Origin: an uncultured Clostridia bacterium
Lineage (GTDB): Bacteria; Bacillota; Clostridia; Oscillospirales; Oscillospiraceae
Length of the DNA: 12,359 bases
Reading direction: 5' to 3'
Assembly (NCBI GenBank): GCA_945910975.1
Contig: CAMDZY010000037.1
Span: 1-12,359, forward strand
Below are positions 6,104 to 12,359 of this stretch, in pieces (position 1 is the stretch's first letter; each line of letters opens with the position of its first letter). Made by a program: the position numbers and the translations under genes. The notes under the pieces are model-generated. The model was not told where the DNA came from. It saw nothing but the letters and a program-made list of their open reading frames with translations, and ran no database searches.

Positions 6104-7444
6104 ATGTATCTTGTCGCAAACGGCAGACTCATTACCCGCAGCGAGAACACGCCTTACCTTCCCGATGGCGGCGTTGTCATTGACGGCACAAAAATCAAAG
6201 AGGTCGGCACCACTGCCGAGCTTCGCAAAAAATACCCGCAGGCGGAATTTATCGATGCCAAGGGCGGCGTCATTATGCCGGCTTTCATCAATGCACATAC
6301 ACATATCTACTCTGCACTGGCACGTGGCCTGTCCATTGTGGGCAACAACCCCACCAACTTCTTTGAGGTTTTGGACGGAACATGGTGGGCCATGGATCGC
6401 AAGCTGTATATGGAAGGCACCCGCGCTTCTGCCAATGCACTGTACATAGACTGCATCAAACAGGGCGTCACCACCATTTTTGACCACCACGCTTCTTTTG
6501 CCGAAATTCCCGGCACATTGCACACCATCGGCGAATCGGCAAAGAAATTCGGCATCCGCTCCTGTCTGTGCTACGAGGTCTCCGACCGTGACGGCGAAGA
6601 AAAGAGCTTGCAGGCCATCAAGGAAAATGCCGACTGGATCACCGAGTGCGAAAAGAACAAGGATCCTATGCTGGCTGCTATGTTCGGCGGCCATGCGCTA
6701 TTCACCATTTCCGACAAGACCTTTGACCGCATGGTCGAGGCCAACAACGGCCGCACCGGTTACCACATCCACGTGTCCGAGGGCATGAACGATGTGTACG
6801 ATTCTCTGCAAAATTATGGCCGCCGTCCGGTTCAGCGCTTGCAGGATCATGGCATTTTGGGCGAAAAGACCATTCTCGGTCACTGCATCCATGTCAATTC
6901 CGCAGAGATTGAACTGATTAAAAATACCGGCACCATGGTCGTCAACAATCCGGAATCCAATATGGGCAACGCGGTCGGCATCTGCCCAGTGCTGCCGCTT
7001 TACAAGGCGGGCATCCTGCTCGGCATGGGTACCGACGCCTATACCAACGACATGCTTGAATCGTTGAAGGTCGCGCTCTGCTCGCAGCGCAATAACGCCT
7101 GCCTGCCGAACGTTGCATGGTGCGAAGTTACCGATATGCTGTTCAAGAACAACGCCAAAATCGGCGCAAAATATTTCCCCGACAAGCTGGGTGTTCTGGA
7201 AGCCGGCGCGGCTGCCGATGTGATCGTCATGGACTACAAGCCGTTCACGCCGTTCTCCGATGAAAACATTGACGGTCACATGATTTTCGGCATGACCGGC
7301 AGACAGTGCCAGACCACCATCGCCAACGGCAAGGTTTTGATGAAAGACCGCGAACTGGTCGGTATTGATGAAGAGGCTGAAAACGCCTATATTCTCGAAC
7401 AGGCCAAGAAGCTGTGGGGCGATTTGAACCACCGTACATACTAA
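6104..7444 (+). CDS. ssnA: SsnA-family putative aminohydrolase
   Basis: This 446-residue amidohydrolase-superfamily protein (chlorohydrolase/guanine deaminase type) is an SsnA homologue. Metal-site residues are visible: H65-T-H67 in NAHTHIY, H223 in HIHVSEG with the catalytic E226, H260 in LGHCIHV, and D311 in GMGTDAY. Such enzymes hydrolyse an amino or amide group on a heterocycle with a bound divalent metal. The exact substrate of SsnA is unproven here; its genes recur in clusters for anaerobic purine and uric acid breakdown together with ygfK, hydA and yge genes. The start at 6104 follows AAGGAGG by 8 bases; an upstream ATG at 6068 lies inside the leader terminator hairpin and is rejected. 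Fifteen bases separate it from ygfK, so the two form one operon. Confidence 0.92.
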   Translation: MYLVANGRLITRSENTPYLPDGGVVIDGTKIKEVGTTAELRKKYPQAEFIDAKGGVIMPAFINAHTHIYSALARGLSIVGNNPTNFFEVLDGTWWAMDRKLYMEGTRASANALYIDCIKQGVTTIFDHHASFAEIPGTLHTIGESAKKFGIRSCLCYEVSDRDGEEKSLQAIKENADWITECEKNKDPMLAAMFGGHALFTISDKTFDRMVEANNGRTGYHIHVSEGMNDVYDSLQNYGRRPVQRLQDHGILGEKTILGHCIHVNSAEIELIKNTGTMVVNNPESNMGNAVGICPVLPLYKAGILLGMGTDAYTNDMLESLKVALCSQRNNACLPNVAWCEVTDMLFKNNAKIGAKYFPDKLGVLEAGAAADVIVMDYKPFTPFSDENIDGHMIFGMTGRQCQTTIANGKVLMKDRELVGIDEEAENAYILEQAKKLWGDLNHRTY

Positions 7445-7459
7445 TTTGGAGGTAACACT

Positions 7460-10408
7460 ATGTCTGAAAGAATGTATCCGATTCCGTTCCGTTCTTTGAT
7501 GCGCTGGATTGTCACCGAATATGCCCGCGAGGGTGAAATTTTCGGCATCCACAAGGCGTATAAAGCCACCGGCAAGACCTTGCCGATTTTTGGCGAAACC
7601 ATTGAAACGCCGTTTGGCCCGGCCGCAGGTCCCAACAGCCAGCTGGCGCAGAATATCATCGCCTCCTACATGGCAGGTGCTCGTTTCTTTGAAGTAAAAA
7701 CCGTACAGAAAATGGATGGCCACGATTTGGCAGTCTGCGTCCCGCGTCCGTGCATCTTGGCAAATGACGAGGGCTATAACCAGGAGTGGTCAACAGAACT
7801 GACCGTTCCGCAGGCGCAGGATGAGTATATCAAAGCATGGTGCGCCATGAAGGTTCTCTCCAAGGTATACGGTTTCGGCGATCCCAACGGCTTTGTGATC
7901 AATATGTCCGTGGGCTATGATTTGGAAGGCATCAAGGGCGAAAAAGTCAATACTTACATTGAAAATATGAAGGATGCTTCCAACACGGCACAATTTAAAG
8001 AGTGTCTGGAAGTGCTGACTGAGATGTTCCCGGAGGAGAAGGATTTTATTGCGTCCATCTCTCCCAGAATTTCCCGTTCCATCACCCTGTCCACGCTGCA
8101 CGGCTGCCCGCCGGATGAGATTGAACGCATCGCAACGTATTTGATTACCGAGAAAAAGGTCAACACCTTTGTCAAGTGCAACCCCACCATTTTGGGTTAC
8201 AAGTCCGCCCGTTCCATCCTCGATTCGATGGGTTATGACTACATTGTCTTTGATGAACACCACTTCAACGAGGATTTGCAATGGGAAGACGCCGTTCCGA
8301 TGTTCGAGCGCTTGCAGGCCTTGGCGGACAAGACCGGCGTGGAATTTGGCCTGAAGTTGTCCAACACCTTCCCGGTTGACACCACCCGCAACGAGCTGCC
8401 CGGCGATGAAATGTATATGTCCGGCCGCTCCCTGTACCCGCTGACCATTGAAATGTGCAACCGTATTTCCAAACAGTTCAAGGGCAAAATGCGCATTTCG
8501 TTCGCAGGCGGCGCAGAATACTTCAACTGCGATAAGCTGTTTGCAGCGGGCATTTGGCCGATCACCGTTGCTACCACCATTCTCAAGCCGGGCGGCTATA
8601 ACCGCTTGCTGCAAATGTGCGAAAAGGTGGATAAGCTGCCGTATAAGCGCTTTGCCGGCACAAACTCTGCGGCAATTGAAGAATTAAGCATTGCGGCGCG
8701 TACGGATTTCCATCACTGCAAGCCCATTAAACCCCTGCCTGCAAGAAAGTCGGAAAAGAACGTGCCTTGGATCGACTGCTTCACGGCTCCGTGTAAGGGC
8801 GGCTGCCCGATTGAGCAGGATATCCCCGAATATATCGAACTGTGCAAAAAGGGTCTGTACGGCCCGGCCTTGAAGCTGATTTGCGAAAAGAACCCGTTGC
8901 CGTTCATCACCGGCACCATCTGCGCCCATCGCTGCCAAGGCAAATGCACCCGCAATTTCTATGATGAATCCGTCCATATTCGCGACACCAAGCTGCTTGC
9001 AGCACAGCGCGGTTATGATGCGCTGATGGCTTCGATTCAAGCACCGGAAACCGTCCCCGGCAAAAAAGTCGCGATCATCGGCGGCGGCCCCACCGGTATG
9101 GCAGCGGCCTACTTCCTCGGCCGCGAGGGCGTACAGACCACAATTTTTGAGCGTGAAAACGCTTTGGGTGGTGTACCGCGCCATGTCATTCCTGCATTCC
9201 GCATTACGGACGAAGCCATTGACAAGGACGTTGCGTTGATAGAAAAGTATAATGTGGAAGTCAAGCTGGGCGCACCGGCTCCGTCGGTTGCCGAACTCAA
9301 GGCAGCGGGCTACACCCATATTCTGCTGGCAGTCGGCGCATGGAAAGCCGGCAAGCTGGATATCGAGGGCAATGTGGTTGGCGTCATTCAGTGGATGAAG
9401 GAAATGAAAAAGGCAGTCAAGCCTTGCCTGAGTGGAAATGTCGTTGTGGTCGGCGCAGGCAATACCGCCATGGATGCTGCCCGCGTTGCAAAACGCTTGG
9501 GTGCAAACTCCACGATCGTCTACCGCCGCACCAAGAAATATATGCCCGCCGATGAACATGAATTGCAGCTGGCTATGGAAGACGGCGTCAACTTTGTAGA
9601 ACTCGCTGCGCCTGTGAAGCAGGCAGACGGCAAGCTGTTGCTGAACAAGATGGTTCTGGGTGAACCGGATGCTTCCGGCCGCCGCAGCCCTGTGGCTACC
9701 GGTGAAACGTTTGAGATTCCCTGTGATTTGGTCATTTCCGCTGTGGGCGAACAGGTCGACAGTGACCTGATGGCAGCAAACGGCATCGAGCTTGGCCGCA
9801 AGGGCGTTGCATTCCAGACCAATGTGGAGGGCGTCTATGCTGCCGGCGACTGCCATCGCGGCCCCGCCACCGTGGTTGAGGGGATTGCAGATGCCGCAAA
9901 GTTTGCAGAAATTGTCATTGGCAAGCCGCACACCTACGAGATTCCGGAACAGGCTTATGTGACCAAGGCAGAAGCCATTGCCAAGAAGGGTATTCTGAAA
10001 ATGGCGGCCGATGCTTGCTGCGAAGGTAGCCGTTGCCTGGATTGCAACACTGTGTGCGAAAATTGTGCCGATTCCTGCCCGAACCGTGCCAACGTTGTGA
10101 TCAAGCTGGCCGATGGCAGACATCAGATTCTGCACGTGGACAAGATGTGCAATGAATGCGGCAACTGCACCCATTTCTGCCCCTATGCTTCCGAACCCTG
10201 CCACGACAAGTTCACCCTGTTCCAGACGGCGGAAGATTTTGCAGACAGCAACAATGCAGGCGTTCTGTTCTTAGGCGGCGACAAGATTCGCGTCCGCATT
10301 GGCAATGTGCGGGATTTGGATCTGTCCGACAAGGACAACGGCCTGCCCGCAGAGCTGGAAACCTTCATCCTCACCATCCGCGACAAGTACAGCTATCTGT
10401 ATCGTTAA
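7460..10408 (+). CDS. ygfK: YgfK-like flavin/iron-sulfur oxidoreductase (annotated as putative selenate reductase subunit)
   Basis: The protein has 982 residues in three parts. Residues 1-430 resemble a dihydroorotate-dehydrogenase-like barrel (FGPAAGPNS at 52-60, TLHGCPPDEI at 212-221). Residues 435-830 resemble the glutamate synthase small subunit: cysteines C440, C445, C449, C488, C492 and C496 for iron-sulfur clusters, an FAD fingerprint IIGGGPTGMAAAY (539-551), an NAD(P)H fingerprint VVGAGNTAMDAAR (663-675), and the GVYAAGDC motif (791-798). The C-terminus (850-915) is ferredoxin-like with two cysteine sets, one in CLDCNTVCENCADSC and one in CNECGNCTHFC. This implies electron transfer between NAD(P)H, FAD, iron-sulfur clusters and a barrel active site. 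YgfK is linked to anaerobic purine/uric acid catabolism; the selenate label is historical. Ribosome binding site GGAGG lies 7 bases before ATG. The gene is intact. Confidence 0.93.
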   Translation: MSERMYPIPFRSLMRWIVTEYAREGEIFGIHKAYKATGKTLPIFGETIETPFGPAAGPNSQLAQNIIASYMAGARFFEVKTVQKMDGHDLAVCVPRPCILANDEGYNQEWSTELTVPQAQDEYIKAWCAMKVLSKVYGFGDPNGFVINMSVGYDLEGIKGEKVNTYIENMKDASNTAQFKECLEVLTEMFPEEKDFIASISPRISRSITLSTLHGCPPDEIERIATYLITEKKVNTFVKCNPTILGYKSARSILDSMGYDYIVFDEHHFNEDLQWEDAVPMFERLQALADKTGVEFGLKLSNTFPVDTTRNELPGDEMYMSGRSLYPLTIEMCNRISKQFKGKMRISFAGGAEYFNCDKLFAAGIWPITVATTILKPGGYNRLLQMCEKVDKLPYKRFAGTNSAAIEELSIAARTDFHHCKPIKPLPARKSEKNVPWIDCFTAPCKGGCPIEQDIPEYIELCKKGLYGPALKLICEKNPLPFITGTICAHRCQGKCTRNFYDESVHIRDTKLLAAQRGYDALMASIQAPETVPGKKVAIIGGGPTGMAAAYFLGREGVQTTIFERENALGGVPRHVIPAFRITDEAIDKDVALIEKYNVEVKLGAPAPSVAELKAAGYTHILLAVGAWKAGKLDIEGNVVGVIQWMKEMKKAVKPCLSGNVVVVGAGNTAMDAARVAKRLGANSTIVYRRTKKYMPADEHELQLAMEDGVNFVELAAPVKQADGKLLLNKMVLGEPDASGRRSPVATGETFEIPCDLVISAVGEQVDSDLMAANGIELGRKGVAFQTNVEGVYAAGDCHRGPATVVEGIADAAKFAEIVIGKPHTYEIPEQAYVTKAEAIAKKGILKMAADACCEGSRCLDCNTVCENCADSCPNRANVVIKLADGRHQILHVDKMCNECGNCTHFCPYASEPCHDKFTLFQTAEDFADSNNAGVLFLGGDKIRVRIGNVRDLDLSDKDNGLPAELETFILTIRDKYSYLYR

Positions 10409-10430
10409 TCGCAAATTATAAATAAATATC

Positions 10431-10459
10431 CACGGGTCGGCATATCCTGGCGACCCGTG
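10431..10459 (+). terminator. Hairpin following ygfK
   Basis: CACGGGTCG (10431-10439) pairs perfectly with 10451-10459 around an 11-base loop, 22 bp after the ygfK stop. It has no T tract and may stabilise the mRNA 3' end or assist the stronger terminator just downstream. Confidence 0.5.
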
Positions 10460-10466
10460 ACAAGAG

Positions 10467-10502
10467 TTGGACACGCATCAATTGGTGCGTGTCCAATTTT
10501 TT
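10467..10502 (+). terminator. Intrinsic terminator of ssnA-ygfK
   Basis: TTGGACACGCATC (10467-10479) pairs with 10484-10496 over 13 bp (one T-G pair) around an AATT loop, followed by six T (10497-10502). This is a textbook Rho-independent terminator closing the ssnA-ygfK operon. Confidence 0.9.
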
Positions 10503-10552
10503 GCATGGCAGGGGAGGGGAGAGCATAGGCTGTAGCGAAAGGAAGTGGTGGG

Positions 10553-10963
10553 ATGAAACGAAGAAAGCCCGCAGGAAACAAAAGGGCGCCCGGCGTAGTA
10601 AAAACGATTGCGATCGGACTGGGCATCAGTGTTGGGGTAACGCTGATTTTGGCAATACTGTTTGCAAAGCTGGTTCTGTCCGGAACACTGCCGGAACGTG
10701 CAATTGCATGGGCTGCATGGACAATTGTTTTTCTCTGCGTTCTGTGTGGCAGCCTGTTTAGTGCGAAGTGTGCAAAACAGAACAAACTGCCTGTCGGAAT
10801 GGCCGAGGCGGGAATTTATTTTTTGCTCCTCGGTGTGTTCCATGCGCTGCTGATGCAACACGGCTTTGCCAATGTACTGCCGATCGGCCTTTGCTGCCTT
10901 GTTGGCGGCTTGCTGGGGAGCCTGTTGGGTGCAAAACAAAAGCGCAAGCGCCGGTTTGCATAA
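10553..10963 (+). CDS. Small four-helix membrane protein (TIGR04086-like)
   Basis: The 136-residue protein has a basic N-terminus (MKRRKPAGNKR), four hydrophobic segments (about 15-38, 49-70, 82-101, 108-127) and a basic C-terminus (KQKRKRRFA). Glycine-rich helices (LVGGLLGSLLGA at 116-127) and the overall size resemble the TIGR04086/YrzE family of Firmicute membrane proteins, whose function is unknown. The start follows a purine-rich stretch ending GGTGGG. It begins only 50 bp after the ygfK terminator and no convincing promoter was found there, so it may depend on readthrough or on a weak promoter. The family name is a recognition from overall pattern, not from a diagnostic motif. Confidence 0.7.
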   Translation: MKRRKPAGNKRAPGVVKTIAIGLGISVGVTLILAILFAKLVLSGTLPERAIAWAAWTIVFLCVLCGSLFSAKCAKQNKLPVGMAEAGIYFLLLGVFHALLMQHGFANVLPIGLCCLVGGLLGSLLGAKQKRKRRFA

Positions 10964-11193
10964 GGGTAGCGGAGAACAATGCAGATTGCGCAGCCGGATT
11001 TTTTTCAAAGCACGCAATGCGGCGGGCGATCGGGCGACGGATTGGCAGAGTGGCAACAATTGACGGCCTTGCCGAAACGCATGGCACGAGCCGCAAGGAG
11101 CCATCCACGAAGCGAAAGCAGTGGCAAGAAGATCTCGCTGCGAAGAAAGCCCTGTCGGAAACAACCTCAGACTGTCAAAAAAGTCTCACAGAG
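10964..11193. other. Gene-free stretch, no clear feature
   Basis: No convincing gene was seen. A 75-codon frame from ATG 10979 follows GGAGA but has a basic, low-complexity translation with no recognisable fold. The part from about 11114 resembles, in degenerate form, the repeat-like segment near 11375-11422. Confidence 0.5.
11114..11186. repeat. Degenerate copy of a repeat unit (copy A)
   Basis: The words GAAGCG, GGCAAG, GAAGAA and CCCTGTCGGAAA occur here in the same order as GAAGCG, GGCAAG, GGAAGAA and CCCTGTCGAAAA at 11375-11422. The A copy has lost the perfect palindrome of the B copy. A CAGATTGCGC word is also shared between 10982-10991 and 11462-11471. Similarity was judged by eye. Confidence 0.4.
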
Positions 11194-11305
11194 TTCGCCG
11201 CCGTAGCGGCGAATCAAATTCAATCATTTTTTGCGGCGACTGCTCCGCACTAAGAGCCGCCCTTTCGGGCGGTTGCGCTCTGCACGCCCGCTACGGCGGG
11301 TGTGC
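11194..11305. repeat. Cluster of four consecutive GC-rich hairpins
   Basis: TTCGCCGC (11194-11201) pairs with 11206-11213. TGCGG (11232-11236) pairs with 11245-11249. AGCCGCCC (11255-11262) pairs with 11267-11274. GCACGCCCGC (11282-11291) pairs with 11296-11305. The 11-mer CCGCCGTAGCG (11198-11208) also recurs inverted at 11289-11299, so the outer hairpins could pair with each other. The density resembles repetitive extragenic palindromes or a miniature element. Translations in all frames look spurious. Confidence 0.65.
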
Positions 11306-11374
11306 GCGTCACAAAAAAATACCTTACAGGACGCAAACGGCAAGTCGCTGCCGTAGGCGCTTGGTGAGTGCGCT

Positions 11375-11440
11375 GAAGCGTCCGGCAAGGTTCTTCCACG
11401 AGGAAGAACCCTGTCGAAAAACGAAGTTTTTCGACAGGGT
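11375..11440. repeat. Repeat unit (copy B) with long perfect palindrome
   Basis: GGTTCTTCC (11389-11397) pairs with 11402-11410. A 15-bp perfect stem runs from 11408-11422 to 11426-11440 with a three-base GAA loop (core CCCTGTCGAAAAAC). The two hairpins overlap at 11408-11410, so they compete. No T tract follows, which argues against a simple terminator. Confidence 0.65.
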
Positions 11441-11496
11441 GGCAACCTGCGTGCCGGCTGACAGATTGCGCCTTGCGGAATTTCGTCACTTGTGCA

Positions 11497-11517
11497 AAAG
11501 TTACAAACTGTAACTTT
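11497..11517. repeat. Short perfect hairpin
   Basis: AAAGTTACA (11497-11505) pairs with TGTAACTTT (11509-11517) around AAC. It could be an operator or the end of the repetitive stretch; nothing decides between these. Confidence 0.4.
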
Positions 11518-11541
11518 ATGAAAAAATACAAGATATTGAAT

Positions 11542-11593
11542 AAGCATGGCGCTGTGCAACCAGATATTGCCCAAGAGCACAGCGTCAAGGCTT
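11542..11593. repeat. Long imperfect hairpin
   Basis: TGGCGCTGTGC (11547-11557) pairs with 11577-11587 over 11 bp (one G-T), extended by AAGC (11542-11545) with GCTT (11590-11593). The loop is 19 bases. Function is unknown; a small structured RNA or a remnant of a mobile repeat are both possible. Confidence 0.45.
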
Positions 11594-11673
11594 TATAGTT
11601 CTGGGGTTTACATAATACAGTTAACATAATATATGTGCATAATTCACAAAAAATCACAAAATTTGGAAAAGAC

Positions 11674-11697
11674 CTTGAAATTCAAACGGATTTCAAG
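11674..11697. promoter_or_regulatory. Inverted repeat overlapping a promoter, candidate operator
   Basis: CTTGAAAT (11674-11681) and ATTTCAAG (11690-11697) form a perfect 8-bp inverted repeat with an 8-base spacer. It covers the -35 and the full spacer of the promoter at 11675-11703. It fits a repressor site, but no regulator in the window is an obvious partner. Confidence 0.4.
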
Positions 11698-11703
11698 TAT
11701 AGT
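11675..11703 (+). promoter_or_regulatory. Promoter of the SpoIIM-like/xer unit
   Basis: TTGAAA (11675-11680) and TATAGT (11698-11703) are separated by 17 bases. Transcription would start near 11710, about 95 nt before the gene. No later terminator was found, so the leader appears to lead directly into the membrane gene. Confidence 0.6.
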
Positions 11704-11805
11704 AACAGCGTTACATATTTGATGTTCCGGTAGAAATAATCCGAAAACCGTAAATTGTGGTCGATGTGAATTGCTGATACAATATGTGGTTTTAAGGAGA
11801 AGAAC

Positions 11806-12246
11806 ATGAAATTGGCAACCGTTTTCAAAAGAAAGCATTCGTTTTTTGCTGCATATTTTTTACTGCTGACGGTTCTTATGCTGCTTGGCGCATTGCTGGG
11901 CTGCTGGCTGGCAGAGCCGGTGACACGGCAACTGTATGCGGCAAATGTTCAGGCGATTCGCCAAACCGTGCAAAACAGCTTTGGCGCGGTGCTGCCGTGG
12001 CTGCTATCTGCTGTGGCGTTTCCGGCTGCAATTTTCCTGACTTCCCAGCTGCGTCACGGTCGTTTGGCAGTTGGGGCGGTGGTATGGCTCAGGGGGCTTG
12101 CATTTGGCTATGCGTTTGCTGCGCTGAGTGTCTTGCATCAGCAGCAGCTGCTAATTTCCTTTTTGTTCCGGGAACTGCTTTTGCTGACAATTCTGTTCTG
12201 GTTCTGTGGCGGTTGCGTGCCGAAACCGGTTTCGGAATATTTTTAA
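11806..12246 (+). CDS. Small membrane protein, possible SpoIIM-like protein
   Basis: The 146-residue protein has a short basic N-terminus (FKRKHSF) and about four hydrophobic segments (12-35, 60-79, 88-108, 115-134). The hydrophilic stretch at 38-58 lies between the first two. AVVWLRGLAFGYAFAAL (91-107) is reminiscent of the Gly-rich helix of SpoIIM, the forespore-engulfment membrane protein, and spoIIM lies directly before xerD/ripX in Bacillus and many Clostridia. At 146 residues it is shorter than typical SpoIIM (about 200), so it may be a shortened or divergent version. AAGGAG lies 6 bases before the ATG. It is followed after 17 bp by a tyrosine recombinase gene. Membrane location is well supported; the SpoIIM link rests mostly on position. 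Confidence 0.6.
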   Translation: MKLATVFKRKHSFFAAYFLLLTVLMLLGALLGCWLAEPVTRQLYAANVQAIRQTVQNSFGAVLPWLLSAVAFPAAIFLTSQLRHGRLAVGAVVWLRGLAFGYAFAALSVLHQQQLLISFLFRELLLLTILFWFCGGCVPKPVSEYF

Positions 12247-12263
12247 CCGAGGGAGTGTACGAG

Positions 12264-12359
12264 ATGGATTATATTGGCGCTTATGAAACCTATCTTGTGA
12301 ATACCAAACGCGCATCGGCCAATACCGTTTCGTCATACTTGCGGGATATTCGCCAGTTT
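12264..12359 (+). CDS. XerC/XerD-type tyrosine recombinase (5' part only)
   Basis: Thirty-two codons are present before the window ends. The visible N-terminus (MDYIGAYETYLVNTKRASANTVSSYLRDIRQF in full, with NTKRASANTVSSYLRDI as the key part) is the start of the SAM-like core-binding domain of XerC/XerD recombinases, which resolve chromosome dimers at dif. The catalytic domain is outside the window. GAGGGAG precedes the ATG. Its place after a small membrane gene suggests XerD rather than XerC, but the fragment alone cannot decide, and a phage or conjugative-element integrase is less likely given the gene order. Confidence 0.8.
   Translation, partial: MDYIGAYETYLVNTKRASANTVSSYLRDIRQF

Noticed and set aside
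6698..7723. Minus-strand 341-codon frame opposite ssnA/ygfK
   Set aside because: It spans two genes on the other strand and the translation has no recognisable motif.
8684..10204. Long open frame of 506 codons on the minus strand opposite ygfK
   Set aside because: It is the shadow of a strongly codon-biased gene; its translation is rich in His, Cys and Gln and matches no fold, and no ribosome binding site or promoter was seen.
7460..10408. Selenocysteine in YgfK suggested by its selenate reductase annotation
   Set aside because: The frame has no internal TGA and is complete with ordinary cysteines.
10979..11206. 75-codon frame after the TIGR04086-like gene with GGAGA upstream
   Set aside because: Weak start signal only; the product is low-complexity and basic and its end overlaps the degenerate repeat.
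11194..11440. CRISPR array
   Set aside because: The repeats are palindromes of different sequence and spacing, with no constant repeat-spacer period.
11121..11513. 130-codon plus-strand frame in the hairpin cluster, with minus-strand frames over the same stretch
   Set aside because: The translation simply follows the palindromes (runs of R, C and G), has no ribosome binding site and no plausible fold.

Overview
The window most likely comes from a spore-forming Clostridia genome of the Oscillospiraceae/Ruminococcaceae type. This is inferred from gene content and synteny, not from a marker gene. Supporting points are a holB-ricT pair in Bacillus/Clostridium order, a BlaI/M56 regulator pair, strong AGGAGG-type ribosome binding sites, TTGxxx/TATAAT promoters, and a small membrane gene directly before xerD, where spoIIM usually sits. 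No rRNA, tRNA, CRISPR array or transposase was found.

Layout. Positions 1-2192 (minus strand) hold holB (clamp-loader delta prime) and ricT (PSP1-domain RNA-maturation factor, running off the left edge). Divergent from these, 2423-4958 (plus) holds an overlapping BlaI-type repressor and M56 membrane-metalloprotease sensor behind a promoter with a palindromic operator. The sensor's outer region is not a penicillin-binding domain and seems to contain a duplicated module. A perfect 14-bp hairpin (5137-5169) separates this operon from a convergent dCMP deaminase gene (5182-5670, minus).

The central unit is ssnA-ygfK (6104-10408, plus): a metal-dependent aminohydrolase and a large flavin/iron-sulfur oxidoreductase. 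These families are associated with anaerobic purine and uric acid breakdown in gut bacteria. The unit has its own promoter, a leader of about 130 nt ending in a strong intrinsic terminator placed just before the ssnA ribosome binding site, and a strong terminator after ygfK. The leader can be drawn in two mutually exclusive folds (aptamer-like P1 plus terminator, or antiterminator), so it is a good candidate riboswitch or attenuator. It is the most interesting element in the window.

The right end holds a small four-helix membrane protein (TIGR04086-like, 10553-10963), an 840-bp gene-free stretch packed with hairpins and degenerate repeats (10964-11805), a SpoIIM-like membrane protein (11806-12246), and the first 32 codons of a XerC/XerD-type tyrosine recombinase.
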